Below, in pieces: positions 1-10,000 of a DNA stretch of 64,000 nucleotides. Location: NCBI RefSeq assembly GCF_004138325.1, contig NZ_SBLB01000002.1:372001-436000 (forward strand), read 5' to 3'. The notes beneath the pieces are model-generated. The model saw nothing but the letters and a program-made list of their open reading frames with translations, did not search any database and was not told the DNA's origin. The stretch comes from Spirosoma sordidisoli (GTDB lineage Bacteria; Bacteroidota; Bacteroidia; Cytophagales; Spirosomataceae). Position 1 is the stretch's first letter. Each line of letters begins with the position of its first letter. Both the position numbers and the translations under genes were made by a program.

Positions 1-346
1 AGGCCGACACGCATAAATCGCCGATCCAGACCGGGCTGTCGCTGCGCAGCGGCCTGAGCGGATACGCCTGTGAAGCCAGCCGGGAGTTTTGCAGGGTTCT
101 GGCGGTGATGTATACGGGAAGCTGGTACTTTTTAGCCAGTTGCGGAATGCCGCTGACGTGGTCGGTATGTTCGTGGGAAACGAAAATGGCCTTTACGGTA
201 TGTATGGATAAGCCCAGCTGGTCGAGCCGACGTTCGATCTGGCGGCAGGAAATGCCCACATCGATCAGGACGGCTTCGGTGTCGTTGCCAACGTAGTAGC
301 AGTTTCCGTTACTGCCTGAATTAAGCGAGGTGATGTAAAGCGACAT
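1..346 (-). CDS. MBL-fold metallo-hydrolase, N-terminal part (cut by window edge)
   Basis: The first ~115 residues are visible; the rest lies left of the window. The protein starts MSLYITSLNSGSNGNCYY and carries the metal-binding signature S-H-E-H-T-D-H at residues 57-63, the HxHxDH motif of metallo-beta-lactamase-fold hydrolases. The SLNSGSNGNCYY opening is typical of the YycJ/WalJ-like branch, usually about 260 residues and proposed to be a nuclease or phosphodiesterase. No signal peptide is seen, so it is probably cytoplasmic. The fold is clear from the sequence; the substrate is not. Confidence 0.85.
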   Translation of the reverse strand, partial: MSLYITSLNSGSNGNCYYVGNDTEAVLIDVGISCRQIERRLDQLGLSIHTVKAIFVSHEHTDHVSGIPQLAKKYQLPVYITARTLQNSRLASQAYPLRPLRSDSPVWIGDLCVSA

Positions 347-436
347 GCCGGTACGGAGGGATAAAACGAAACAACAAAAATAGGCAGGAAGAGGTTGCCG
401 ACGGCGGCAGTACCGGCCTAATTACGCAAAAATAAA

Positions 437-460
437 CCGGCCTGCATCGCTACAGGCCGG
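437..460 (-). terminator. Probable terminator of the PUL operon
   Basis: Eight-base arms CCGGCCTG (437-444) and CAGGCCGG (453-460) pair around an 8-nt loop. On the minus strand the stem is followed by a T-rich stretch (complement of the A-rich 425-436). It lies just after the stop of the last gene of the minus-strand operon. Confidence 0.6.
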
Positions 461-492
461 CTGGTCGGAAAAAATCGAGCTACGGAAGCGGG

Positions 493-2442
493 TTATCTGG
501 CCGCCACGGTAAACAGGAAGGTGTCTGCGGGTTTGGGAGCCACCACGGTACAGTTGATCCGGTAAATGGTATCGCCCCATTTGCTGACAATACCCCGGTC
601 TTCGGGCGCGTCGAGCTTTACTTTCTCGACGGCTACCTGCATCTGCTTCGGATTGTAGGTCACCACAAAGTCTTTGGCCGGCTGATCGTTGGGCTGGTAA
701 TGAACGAGCAACTCGCCGGGTTTCAGCACCTCCGCCGGGTAACAGGTCATCAGATGCTGGGTGAGTGAACTGGCTTTATCCAGGCTGATCACGTCTGTGA
801 TCTGAACGTTTTTACCCCGGTTGAGCCGAATCGTCCGCTGCCAGCTTTTCACCCCCGCATCGGCCGGGTAGGCCTTCGCAATATCGACGCCAAACTGGGT
901 GGTGGCGTTACCGGCTTTGTAGGTTACCTGGCTGGCTTTGTAAGTCATGCCCGGCGGCTGGGTCTTGCCGTTGATGGTGGGCAGGTTGTGGTAGTCGGAG
1001 CAGTTGTACCAGATCTCATACCGCTTGTCGCTGAAGGTTTTGCGGGTGTAGGTACCCCGACCCACGTCGATCAGCAGCGGCTGACCGTTGTAATAGACCA
1101 CGTAGTTGCCGATGTCGTTGTGGTTATGGCTTTCGTCGTTGTGCCCGCCTTTGGCCGCTACGTAGAACCCGTCGGTGGTGCCGGCTTTGTCGCGGGCGGC
1201 AAAGACCTGCAGGTCGGGTAACCAGACGTTCTGAGGCAGGGGCAATCCCTGGGCGGCTTTCTGAAACTCGTCCTGCATAAACAGGGAATAGAAGTGGCGG
1301 AAGTAATGAAACTTGCCGACAGCGCCCGTCTCCGGTTTGCGGTAGTAGGCACCGAACCGCATCATGTCGGGGTCGTTGATGGCTTTGCCGTATCGGTAAA
1401 TCATCGTCGCGGCCATACCGGGCTGCGGATCGGCGTCGGCAAAGTTCAGGAAGTAGCGGTCGCTGATCTGGGCGCGGTAGATAAACCGGCCCATGTTTCT
1501 GACCTTCTCGTCGGCATAGACATAGGCAAAGGCATCGTTACTGGCAGTGTTCAGCAGCGCAATGTTATCATAGAGCGACGCGGCAGCGGCTCCCCAGTAG
1601 CTGGGCCCCTCGTCGCAGCCGCCATCCTGCGGATACGGGTTCAGGAATTCGTCCAGCACGTCGAGGAGCTTATGCACGGATGCCGCTCGTTTGTCGTCGT
1701 CTTTTTCCAGCAGCAGCACCGCGTTGAGCCAGTTGGAGCAGATCCAGGGGTTCCAGTTGTTGGGCGCGCGACCCGCAGCGGTCTTGGTCATCCAGCCGTG
1801 GGGCTGCGTCATCAGAGGCTGAAAAATCCGGTTATTGGTTTCCGTATAGATCCGTTTGCGGATCTGGGGCGAAACGGCATCCAGCTTGTCGCCGAGGTAA
1901 TAGTCGACCCAGGCCAGGTAGGTGGCGGTTTCGGCCGCAAACAGGTCGACAAACGGTTTCGATACATCCATCAGCCCGGCATACGAGCGGGAGCGCGGCA
2001 GGTGGGCCGGCACGCCCCAGAACGACTCTTCACAAATGGACCAGACGCCGTCGATGATGGGGTCAACAAACCGGCCTTTGTTTTCGTAGATCTCGGCCAG
2101 CAGCAGTGTACCCAGCACCTCGCGCTTTTCAAAACTGACGTTCTGGTACTGATCCCGGTCGCCGGTGCGTTCGATGAGCAGCGATTTGGTGGCCGGAATA
2201 TACGGCCAGGTGTAGGTCAGGTACGTTTCGGCTTTTTTGACATAGGCCTGCATCATGGCCTGATCGGCTTTGGCCCAGCCCGCCCGGTCGTCGCGTTTGG
2301 GAAAAGGGGTCCATCTGGCCTGCGGGATCAGGACGCTCTTCAACTGCTCTTTCGTGAATTTACCGCTCAGCAAATCAGCCTGCTGCCCGAAGGCCGCCAG
2401 ACTGACGAGCAGGGCAACGCATACTCCAGCTACGTGTTTCAT
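493..2442 (-). CDS. Heparinase II/III-family polysaccharide lyase-like protein
   Basis: A 649-residue exported protein with a classical signal peptide (MKHVAGVCVALLVSLAAFGQ). Residues ~60-370 look like the helical toroid of heparinase II/III-type lyases. Around residues 430-445 the conserved HNDESHNHND segment opens the C-terminal beta-sandwich, and ~20 residues later comes a LIDVGRGTYT stretch. Such enzymes cleave uronic-acid glycans by beta-elimination, leaving an unsaturated uronate that fits the GH88 and KduI genes upstream. It is the last gene of the PUL operon, 69 bp after the alginate-lyase-family gene. PL12, PL15, PL17 and PL21 share this architecture, so the exact substrate (glucuronan, alginate, glycosaminoglycan) cannot be read from the sequence. 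Confidence 0.85.
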   Translation of the reverse strand: MKHVAGVCVALLVSLAAFGQQADLLSGKFTKEQLKSVLIPQARWTPFPKRDDRAGWAKADQAMMQAYVKKAETYLTYTWPYIPATKSLLIERTGDRDQYQNVSFEKREVLGTLLLAEIYENKGRFVDPIIDGVWSICEESFWGVPAHLPRSRSYAGLMDVSKPFVDLFAAETATYLAWVDYYLGDKLDAVSPQIRKRIYTETNNRIFQPLMTQPHGWMTKTAAGRAPNNWNPWICSNWLNAVLLLEKDDDKRAASVHKLLDVLDEFLNPYPQDGGCDEGPSYWGAAAASLYDNIALLNTASNDAFAYVYADEKVRNMGRFIYRAQISDRYFLNFADADPQPGMAATMIYRYGKAINDPDMMRFGAYYRKPETGAVGKFHYFRHFYSLFMQDEFQKAAQGLPLPQNVWLPDLQVFAARDKAGTTDGFYVAAKGGHNDESHNHNDIGNYVVYYNGQPLLIDVGRGTYTRKTFSDKRYEIWYNCSDYHNLPTINGKTQPPGMTYKASQVTYKAGNATTQFGVDIAKAYPADAGVKSWQRTIRLNRGKNVQITDVISLDKASSLTQHLMTCYPAEVLKPGELLVHYQPNDQPAKDFVVTYNPKQMQVAVEKVKLDAPEDRGIVSKWGDTIYRINCTVVAPKPADTFLFTVAAR

Positions 2443-2511
2443 AGAATTGGGTCAGGGTGTGGCGGGTGGGTCATCCACCGGCCTAAGAAAAGGCAGCGAC
2501 TATAGCCGCTG

Positions 2512-3711
2512 CTAGAATAACGAATGGGTCAGGGCAAACACGCTGGTGTCGCGGGCTGCAGCTGTTGATTGGCCGTACTTCTGACCGGCAACGGCCTGCA
2601 GGGGAGCAAACTCCTCTACGTGCAGGGCCTTGATCTGCTGAAAGGTCCAGGGCTTTTCCTGGCGGGCGTAGGGCACCAGCCATTCATACGCCTTTCGGAT
2701 GCTTTTGCCGTCGGGGGTCTGGTAGTTCCAGAGGTCGACGCCTACGGTTTCGGCCAGTTGCGCCAGGGTGAAAAAGCCTTTCAGGTTCATGATCGAGTAG
2801 TTCCAGGACAGCGTACGGGCCAGTTCATGCGGCTGGCTACCGTCTGGTTTGAGCTGCGTCTGAATCCGCTTCATGGTCTTCTGTTCGAGCATCTGCCGGG
2901 CCAGCGCCCGGTTGTCCAGAAAAAGCGCGAACGCTACCGTCTGTACGTCATAATAAGTGCCGTGGTTGTTATGCTCATCTTCTTCATCCTTGCCGATGGG
3001 GCTGGTCAGCATCCAGTCCATGAACTGCTGCACCCAGCCCTGAAGCGCCCGATGATCTTGTTTTGACCAGGCTTTCGATCCCTGCAGCAGCTGAACGGCA
3101 TCGGTCAGGTTGGCCAGCCCCCGGCTGTCGATCAGTCCGATGCCCCGGCCTTCGGTAATTCCCGGAATAGCCTGGCCGTAGTTCAGGTTCGGGTTCATTT
3201 TGGTAGCCGGGTCCAGGAACCAGATCCTCAGCCGCTCGGCCGCGCGACGGGCGTAAGTCTCATTGTCTGAATAATAGTACGCCAGTGCCAGCGTCTGCAC
3301 GTCGTCGCAGAGGTTCTTGAGGTAGGTCTCGTCCACAATGGCCGACCGCTCCGGGTTGATCTGGCCGTCTTTGCGGATGTACGGTAATCCGTTGGGTTTG
3401 GTCGTGTCGGGCCACCAGTAGGGTCCCACGCTCATGTAATCGTGTTTGTTGCCGCTGGGGGGCGTTTTGCTCTTTTCCATGACCGAGTGAGCCGGTCGGG
3501 TCAGCACCTGGTCGGCAGCGGTCAGCAAGGCCTGCCGGGCCGCCGTCATCGCCGGGTCACCCTGCCGGATCTTCTGTTTGCTGGCCTGTAGCAGCGTAGC
3601 ATCCAGCAGGAACGTGGCCGGTTTTCTGACGGGTTGCGCCACCGAGTCAAAAACCAGGGCTATACCAATCAGGCAGCCGCAAAGTGCCAGTCGTTGAGTC
3701 AGCTTGTTCAT
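2512..3711 (-). CDS. Alginate lyase family protein (PF05426-like), exported
   Basis: A 399-residue protein with an N-terminal signal peptide ending near SVAQ. The all-helical barrel of the alginate_lyase family is recognisable from YMSVGPYWWPD (~res 93), YGQAIPGITEGRGIGLIDSR (~res 174-193) and the catalytic-type segment HNNHGTYYD (~res 247). NNH is the conserved catalytic asparagine-histidine region in this family. The family includes PL5 mannuronate lyases and PL38 glucuronan lyases. The pairing with a heparinase II/III-like enzyme and GH88 suggests complementary endo and exo cleavage of one polyuronate. The substrate is inferred only. Confidence 0.82.
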   Translation of the reverse strand: MNKLTQRLALCGCLIGIALVFDSVAQPVRKPATFLLDATLLQASKQKIRQGDPAMTAARQALLTAADQVLTRPAHSVMEKSKTPPSGNKHDYMSVGPYWWPDTTKPNGLPYIRKDGQINPERSAIVDETYLKNLCDDVQTLALAYYYSDNETYARRAAERLRIWFLDPATKMNPNLNYGQAIPGITEGRGIGLIDSRGLANLTDAVQLLQGSKAWSKQDHRALQGWVQQFMDWMLTSPIGKDEEDEHNNHGTYYDVQTVAFALFLDNRALARQMLEQKTMKRIQTQLKPDGSQPHELARTLSWNYSIMNLKGFFTLAQLAETVGVDLWNYQTPDGKSIRKAYEWLVPYARQEKPWTFQQIKALHVEEFAPLQAVAGQKYGQSTAAARDTSVFALTHSLF

Positions 3712-3777
3712 CGATTCGTGGGGGAGGGGAACCAGTACAACCCGTACCGTCTCGACAACGGTACGGGTGTAGGCCGG

Positions 3778-4773
3778 TTAGTTCAGCTTGAGCCGTTTGA
3801 TGCTCACCGTCATGGTTTTGGCGGTGTTGTTGACCCCGTTTACATAGACGTAGGCCGCGTAGGCGCCGTCAGCCGTTTTCACGAAGGCGCCCTGATCCGC
3901 AGCCATGCCATAGGCGTAGTCTGCTACGTTGGTGAAGGTGGTCCGCTCCAGATCGATATCGTCGATATAGACGTCGAAACCGGCGGTGCCGCGCAGCTGG
4001 GCATCCTTCACGTCGACCCGCTTGTCGATGGCCGTACGGGGTTTAGCCAGTCCGGTTGGCAGGACGACGTCCTTGAGGTAATCGGCGTTCGAAGGCGCTA
4101 CCAGCGCATGGCCGAAGGCATAGTTGCCCGCGCCGAGGGTTGGCCGGTAGATGTAGACCAGATCGATTTTGCTGGCCAGGTTGTTCTGCTCCACTTCGGC
4201 TTTGGTGTAGGCCGTCATATCGGCCAGCGAGATGTAGGCTTTGGCGCCGTCGGCCAGTACGATAGACCGTTTCATGTCCATGCGGCTGATGCGGTAGGTC
4301 GGCGACTGGATGCTGACTTCCTTGCCGGTGGAGGAGGTGACGCTGAACCGAAACGAAACATCCTTGCCCTGCGACGCTGCCGTAGGGTAGTAATAGTACC
4401 GCAGGGTGATGGCCTTGTTGGTAGCTACGTCCAGGATATTGGCGGTCGATACGGGGCCTTTGGTCGCGGTGTCGCCCGCCGTCGCCAGCGGTTCATCGAC
4501 GCCGGTGCTGCGGTTGGTGTACCAGGAAAACCGGTCGAAACCGGTGCCGGTGCCGCCGGGCAGGGTCGCTTCGGCCCGAACGGTTTTCAGGTCACCTTCG
4601 AGGGTACCGATGGCGTAGGCAAACTCGATCCGGTCGCCCACCACGGCGGGTCCCGTCGTTTTTTTGAGCAGGTCGTTTCTTAGAGGCCCTTCGTCCGGGC
4701 TTACGCTAGGCTGGCAGCCAACCGTCAGTAAGGCAGCAACAACCGGGATCAGCGGAAATAGATAGTGGCGCAT
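3778..4773 (-). CDS. PUL-associated lipoprotein, DUF4466-like
   Basis: A 331-residue lipoprotein with a cysteine after a short hydrophobic leader (VVAALLTVGC, Cys-20), so probably displayed on the outer membrane. After the N-terminus (GPLRNDLLKKTTGPAVVGDRIEF) the chain is beta-rich and contains no catalytic signature I recognise. It resembles the DUF4466 family, found beside SusC/SusD systems and thought to bind glycan at the surface. It starts only 6 bp after the preceding small lipoprotein gene, so the two are surely co-transcribed. A glycan-binding role is inferred from context. Confidence 0.65.
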   Translation of the reverse strand: MRHYLFPLIPVVAALLTVGCQPSVSPDEGPLRNDLLKKTTGPAVVGDRIEFAYAIGTLEGDLKTVRAEATLPGGTGTGFDRFSWYTNRSTGVDEPLATAGDTATKGPVSTANILDVATNKAITLRYYYYPTAASQGKDVSFRFSVTSSTGKEVSIQSPTYRISRMDMKRSIVLADGAKAYISLADMTAYTKAEVEQNNLASKIDLVYIYRPTLGAGNYAFGHALVAPSNADYLKDVVLPTGLAKPRTAIDKRVDVKDAQLRGTAGFDVYIDDIDLERTTFTNVADYAYGMAADQGAFVKTADGAYAAYVYVNGVNNTAKTMTVSIKRLKLN

Positions 4774-4779
4774 GGGCAG

Positions 4780-5175
4780 TTATTGTTGAAGGGTGACCGT
4801 TACTGTGTAGGTTTTGCGTACCTGCCGGTTGCCCGACACGACTGTATAGGTCTGCGGCTGGCGGAAGTCCGTCCAGATACCCATGGTGGGTTCTACGATG
4901 GCATCGGTCACGACACTGCAATACGGTTTGACGCGCTGCATGTTGGTGCCGAACCGCGCCACGGCCGTCACGGTCAGCGCCGTCGTGTCGATCTTGGTCT
5001 GGCCGCTGACCAGCACGGTCCGGTGGTCGGAGCCGAGCAGGTCGAAAAAGGTAACGTAGCACTGCGACCGGCCGGTAATCAGCAGACCGGTGTCATCAAT
5101 GGGATCGTTGCTGCAGGAAAGCAGGCCTATAACGGCCAGCATACAGAGGAGTTTGGAAAACAAAGACTGGTTCAT
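4780..5175 (-). CDS. Small PUL lipoprotein, DUF5018-related-like
   Basis: A 131-residue lipoprotein with lipobox LLSC (Cys-21) followed by SNDPIDD, an acidic stretch like the surface-export signal of Bacteroidota lipoproteins. The remainder is one beta-rich domain ending YTVVSGNRQVRKTYTVTVT, typical of the Ig-like DUF5018-related domains in surface glycan-binding proteins. It lies directly after susD, the usual slot of a surface glycan-binding protein, though it is much shorter than most. The function is inferred from position. Confidence 0.6.
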   Translation of the reverse strand: MNQSLFSKLLCMLAVIGLLSCSNDPIDDTGLLITGRSQCYVTFFDLLGSDHRTVLVSGQTKIDTTALTVTAVARFGTNMQRVKPYCSVVTDAIVEPTMGIWTDFRQPQTYTVVSGNRQVRKTYTVTVTLQQ

Positions 5176-5242
5176 CGAACAGGGTATTTATGGGCCAAAG
5201 CCGGGTTGCCCAACCAGCAGATGGCGCTGGCAGGCCCGGGGC

Positions 5243-6991
5243 TTATAGCCAGGGTTCGTTCTGAATAATGTTCGGGTTTACTTCAATTTCGCTGGTCGGA
5301 ATCTGGAAGATATAATACCGCTGGTAGGCGCGCAGGTCGGCATTCACAAATTCATCGCGGACGCGGGTGCCCTGGCTGTCGAAGAGGACCTGCCCGGCTG
5401 GCATCGGCCAGATTTCTTCGGCTTTTCTCCACCGGCGGATGTCGAAGAAGCGGTGACCTTCGCCCACCAGCTCAACGATCCGCTCCTGTTCGATGGCTTT
5501 GAAGAATTCGGCCTGGGTGGCAAACTTAGCCTGGTTCAGCGCGGGCAGGTTACCCCGTCGACGGATGCGGTTGAGCAGGGTAAAGAGCTCGGGCGTAGGG
5601 CCACCGTTGATCTCGTTAACGGCTTCGGCATACATCAGCCACACGTCGGGCAGGCGCATGAGGTAGATATCCTGCGGACCGTCGCTGCGGCCGATACCGC
5701 CCGTCTGGCGTACCCATTTCCGGAAGATATACCCGGCCGGGGCGCCGTCGTAGTTGATATACGTAACCCCGTCGCGGCTGCCGAAGCGGAACGGAATGCT
5801 GTCGAGCGCGTTGAGGCCGTCGGTCGAGAGCCGAACCATTTTCTGCTCGTCCCACAGCATCGTAGCCCGCATCCGGTAATCGCGACCAACGTAGGACCGG
5901 GGATTCGTGGCGCTATTGACGAGGGTAGTGTTGCGGCTCAGCACGAGCGGGGGCGCAAAGTCGCCGGTGCTCACCAGCTGATACCGGTTGGCCAGCCGGT
6001 AGGTGGGGGCTACCCAGCACTGGGCGTTGCCGGTGTTGCGGGTGCCGAAGTCGCGCATCAGCTCTTCGCCCTGCCCCAGCAGCGGCCCGCCAAACTGAAC
6101 CGAGAAAAGAATCTCGGGATCGTATTCGTTGAAATACTGGAACAGGTGCCAGTAGTTGGGGTTATCGATCGGGCCGGGTTCGCCATTCCGGAACAGCGGA
6201 ATATTCTTGTCGATAATCTTCTTGAACTCAGCCGCTGCCGCCGTGTAATGCTTCTGGGCTTCGGCGGTTTTTCCCTCGTTTTTCATCCAGCAGGCCCAGT
6301 ACAGGTTGACTTTGCCGCTGAAGGCCAGAGCCGCCCGCTGCGAGGCCCGTCCCTGGTTATCGCCGGTGTAGGTTTCGGGCAGTACCGAAGCCGCATAGCT
6401 CAGGTCGGCCAGGATCGAATCTTTCACGGCCGCCCGCGGGGTGCGGGTGAGGGTATAGGCTTCGGCGTTGCCGTCGAGTCGCTTCGTGAAATACGGCACA
6501 TCACCCCATAGATCGATCAGCCGGAAGTAGTTGAGCGCCCGGATGAAGCGTACCTCGCCCGTCAGCCGGTTCATCAGGGCCTGGTCTGTGGGCGACTGTA
6601 AGGTAGCCCGCAGGGTGCCGATGTTGGCCAGCACGTAGTTGGCCCGGTTAATGGCCCGGTAGCAGTCGCCCCACAAAAAGCCGAAGTTGCCACCGTTGGT
6701 GGCGTTGGTAGCCGAGCCGATGCCGCCGGGGTTAAACGCGCCCTGGTTGTTGCTGGTGCCGCGGGTATGCACAAATTCACCGGCTCCGTCGAAGTAATAA
6801 TCGCGGTCAAACGTGGTTCGGTTGGCTTCGTAAACGCCGTTGACGGCAAAGATGGCGTCGTCGGCTGTTTTCCAGAACAGGTCAGACGACAGCTGCGTGG
6901 TAGGTACCTGGTCGAGCAGGTCTTCCGTGCAGGAGGCCGCCGTCATCAGGGCTACGCCCAGCAGACAATATAGTTTGGTAAGTCGTTTCAT
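5243..6991 (-). CDS. susD-like: RagB/SusD-family nutrient-uptake outer membrane lipoprotein
   Basis: A 582-residue lipoprotein (leader ending LMTAASC, Cys-20) with the SusD hallmarks: N-terminal LLDQVPTTQLSSDLFWKTAD, TPR-like helices with IRALNYFRLIDLWGDVPYF near residue 155, and the C-terminal RIVELVGEGHRFFDIRRW region near residue 505. SusD proteins cap the SusC channel and bind the oligosaccharide before uptake. The gene starts 20 bp after susC, so the two form an obligate pair. Confidence 0.96.
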   Translation of the reverse strand: MKRLTKLYCLLGVALMTAASCTEDLLDQVPTTQLSSDLFWKTADDAIFAVNGVYEANRTTFDRDYYFDGAGEFVHTRGTSNNQGAFNPGGIGSATNATNGGNFGFLWGDCYRAINRANYVLANIGTLRATLQSPTDQALMNRLTGEVRFIRALNYFRLIDLWGDVPYFTKRLDGNAEAYTLTRTPRAAVKDSILADLSYAASVLPETYTGDNQGRASQRAALAFSGKVNLYWACWMKNEGKTAEAQKHYTAAAAEFKKIIDKNIPLFRNGEPGPIDNPNYWHLFQYFNEYDPEILFSVQFGGPLLGQGEELMRDFGTRNTGNAQCWVAPTYRLANRYQLVSTGDFAPPLVLSRNTTLVNSATNPRSYVGRDYRMRATMLWDEQKMVRLSTDGLNALDSIPFRFGSRDGVTYINYDGAPAGYIFRKWVRQTGGIGRSDGPQDIYLMRLPDVWLMYAEAVNEINGGPTPELFTLLNRIRRRGNLPALNQAKFATQAEFFKAIEQERIVELVGEGHRFFDIRRWRKAEEIWPMPAGQVLFDSQGTRVRDEFVNADLRAYQRYYIFQIPTSEIEVNPNIIQNEPWL

Positions 6992-7011
6992 GAGAATGAG
7001 TCGGAGAGAGA

Positions 7012-10000
7012 CTACAGATTAAGGTTCAGACCGAACGAGAACGAGCGCAGCAGCGGGAACGGATCGTCCTGGTTGTCGACGCCGGCTACGCTGGTGCTCT
7101 TCTCGGGATCGACACCCCGGTATTTGGTGAAGGTCAGCAGGTTCTCGGCCGTGGCGTAGATCCGCAGGCGGCTTACGCCGAAGCGGCTCGTTACCTTGGC
7201 CGGGATGTTGTAGCCAGCCTGGATGTTTTTCAGCCGCAGGTAGCTGAAACTATCCAGCCAGAACGTCGATTCGGCCTGGTTGTTGGCTCCTGAACCGCTG
7301 ACCAGCCGCGGCAGCGAAGCCGACCGGTTATCCAGGTTCCAGGTGTCGTTCCAGTGGAAATCCTGGAAGGCGTTACGCGTAGAGGGTACGTTGACGTTGT
7401 TGAACGGCTCGAGCCAGAAGTCTTTCCGGCCCGTTGCGGCCTGCCACAGTACGCTGACGTCGAAGCCGCGCCAGTTGCCGAACAGGTTAAGCCCGTAGGT
7501 GCCGATGGGCTGGTCGCGGTTAAACTGCGGCTGTGCTTTGCGGTCTTCGTCGTTGACCTGACCATCGCCGTTGAGGTCTTTGTAGAGAATATCGCCCGGC
7601 GAGAAGTACTGGCCCTGGTAAGGAGCATTGGCGATGTCTTCCCAGCTCTGGGCAATGCCCGTCGCTACGCGGCTGTAGGCAAAGTGGTAGGGCATGTTGA
7701 GGTACGTAAAGCCCTTGCCCAGAAACTCGTTCCACTGGAGCAGCTTGTTGCGGTTGAACGCCAGGTTCAGGTTGGCGCCCACGTTGGCGTCGCGGACTTT
7801 GGCGCGGTAGGTCAGGTTCACCTCCAGACCGCGGTTGCGCAGCTCGCCAATGTTGACGCGGGGCGCTGCATACCCCGACAGAAACGCCGACAGGGTAGAT
7901 GGCCGGATCATGCCGGTCGTAAGCTTCTGGTAAAAATCGATCTCACTCGACAGCCGTCCGCCGAAGAAAACCAGGTCGAGCCCCAGGTTGGTCACGTTCG
8001 TTTCCTCCCAGGAGAAGTCTTCGTTGATGATCTTGGCCGAGCTGAAACCCTTAACGATTTTGCCGTTCAGGATGTAGTTGGTCAGGTTGAAGATGTCGCG
8101 CTGCTCATACCGGCCCACGCCCGAGTTATTCCCGAGCTTACCGATCGAGGCCCGCACCTTACCCGATGAGAGGAAGTTGGAGAACCGCTTGAAAAACGGC
8201 TCTTCCGAAAAGCGCCATCCGGCCGAGGCCGACGGGAAGAAGCCGTACTGAAAACCCGGCAGAAACTTGCTGGAGCCGTCGTAACGCGCGTTGACTTCGA
8301 ACAGATACCGATCGTTGACGACGTAGTTGACCCGGCCAATACCCGACCGCAGCCCTTCGGCATCGGAGTTGCCACCGGCGGCCTGGGTCGTGGTCAGGGC
8401 TGCGTCGATCTCGCTCAGCAGCGGGTTGATCCGGTCCTGACGGCTGGCCGACAGGTTGCGGTTGAACCAGTATTCTTCCGTATACGCGCCCAGCAGGCTG
8501 AGCTGGTGGTTGCCGAACAGGGTTTTGTTGTAAGTCACCCGACCCTGCAGCAGCGTTTTGTAGCCGGAGTTGACCGCATTGCTGATGCCGGCGCTGGGGG
8601 CTACCAGGTTCCGCGCAATCAGTCCCGTCTGGAAGTTATACTCGTCGGTGGGGTCAGAATAGCTCTTGACGAACTGGTTGTAGTACCGCAGGCCGTAGTC
8701 GCCCCGTACGGTCAGGCCCTCAATTGGGTTCCACTCGCCGTAGAGGTTGGCGTTCAGTTCCTGCCGGTCGTTCTGGTTGTGGTTCACCTCAAACTGAGAG
8801 AGCATATTCCGGGCAAAGGCATCTTCACCGTACGCCATGATACCGCCATACTGGCCGGTGTTCGGGTTCTTCGGCAGTATACCCGCCACCGCGTACCGGA
8901 TGTCATAGCCGGCCGTTCCGTTGTAGGTGATAAATCCTTCCTGGTTGGCGTACTCCTGCTTGGACCACTGACCATCCATCCGGATACCGACTTTGATGTT
9001 GTCCCGGACTTTGTAGTCGAGGTTGAAACGGGTGTTATACCGGCGGTAGTTGTGGTTGATCAGCACCCCCAATTCATCGAAAATACCCGCCGACAGGTAG
9101 AAGTTAGCCCGGTCTGTACCGCCCGAGGCCGACAGGTTGTGGGTCTGAATCCGGCCGTTGTCGCGCAGAATGACGTCCCACCAGTTGGTGCTGGGGTATT
9201 TGATCGGATCGACCATACTCTTCGACAGCCAGTCTTCTACCGTGCCGTAGCGATAGGTCGTCGACGAGGCTCCGGCGCCGGACGCCCGCAGGTGCATGGT
9301 CAGCGACCGGGCGTAGTCGTCGAAGTAATTGTAGAAGTTGGTAGGCTGCGACAGGCCGTAGGTGCCCGTGTAGCTGATCTGCGCTTTCTTGTTCTGCGAA
9401 CCGTTTTTGGTGGTGATCAGCACCACGCCATTGGCCGCCCGCGAGCCGTAGACCGAGGCCGAAGCCGCGTCTTTCAGTACCGAGATGCTGGCCACGTCGT
9501 TCATGTCGATCCGGTTGATGTCGACATCGGGAATACCGTCGACGACGATCAGCGGACCGGCGTTGTTGACCGTACCCAACCCCCGGATCACCAGTGCGGC
9601 TCCACTGCGACCCGCCTGCCCCGTCGACTGCTGAACGGCGAGGCCCGGAATCAGCCCCGAAAGGCCCGACGATACGTTGGCCAGCGAGCGGCTGGCGATT
9701 TTTTCATCGATGGTGATGGCGGCAACCGCCCCCGTCAGGTTCTCTTTTTTCTGGGTACCGTATCCAACAACGACTACCTCGTTCAGGGTCTTGATGTCGG
9801 GCGCCATGGCCACATCGAGGGTGGTTTCGCTGGTGATGGCTACCTCTTTGGGGAGGTACCCGATGGCCGACACCACGAGTGTACCGCCACCGGTAGGTAC
9901 GTTGATCGTGAATTTGCCATCGGCATCGGATGTCGTTCCCGTTTTGGCGTCGTTTTTCAACACCACCGTTGCACCGGGGAGGCCGGTTCCTTTTTCGTCG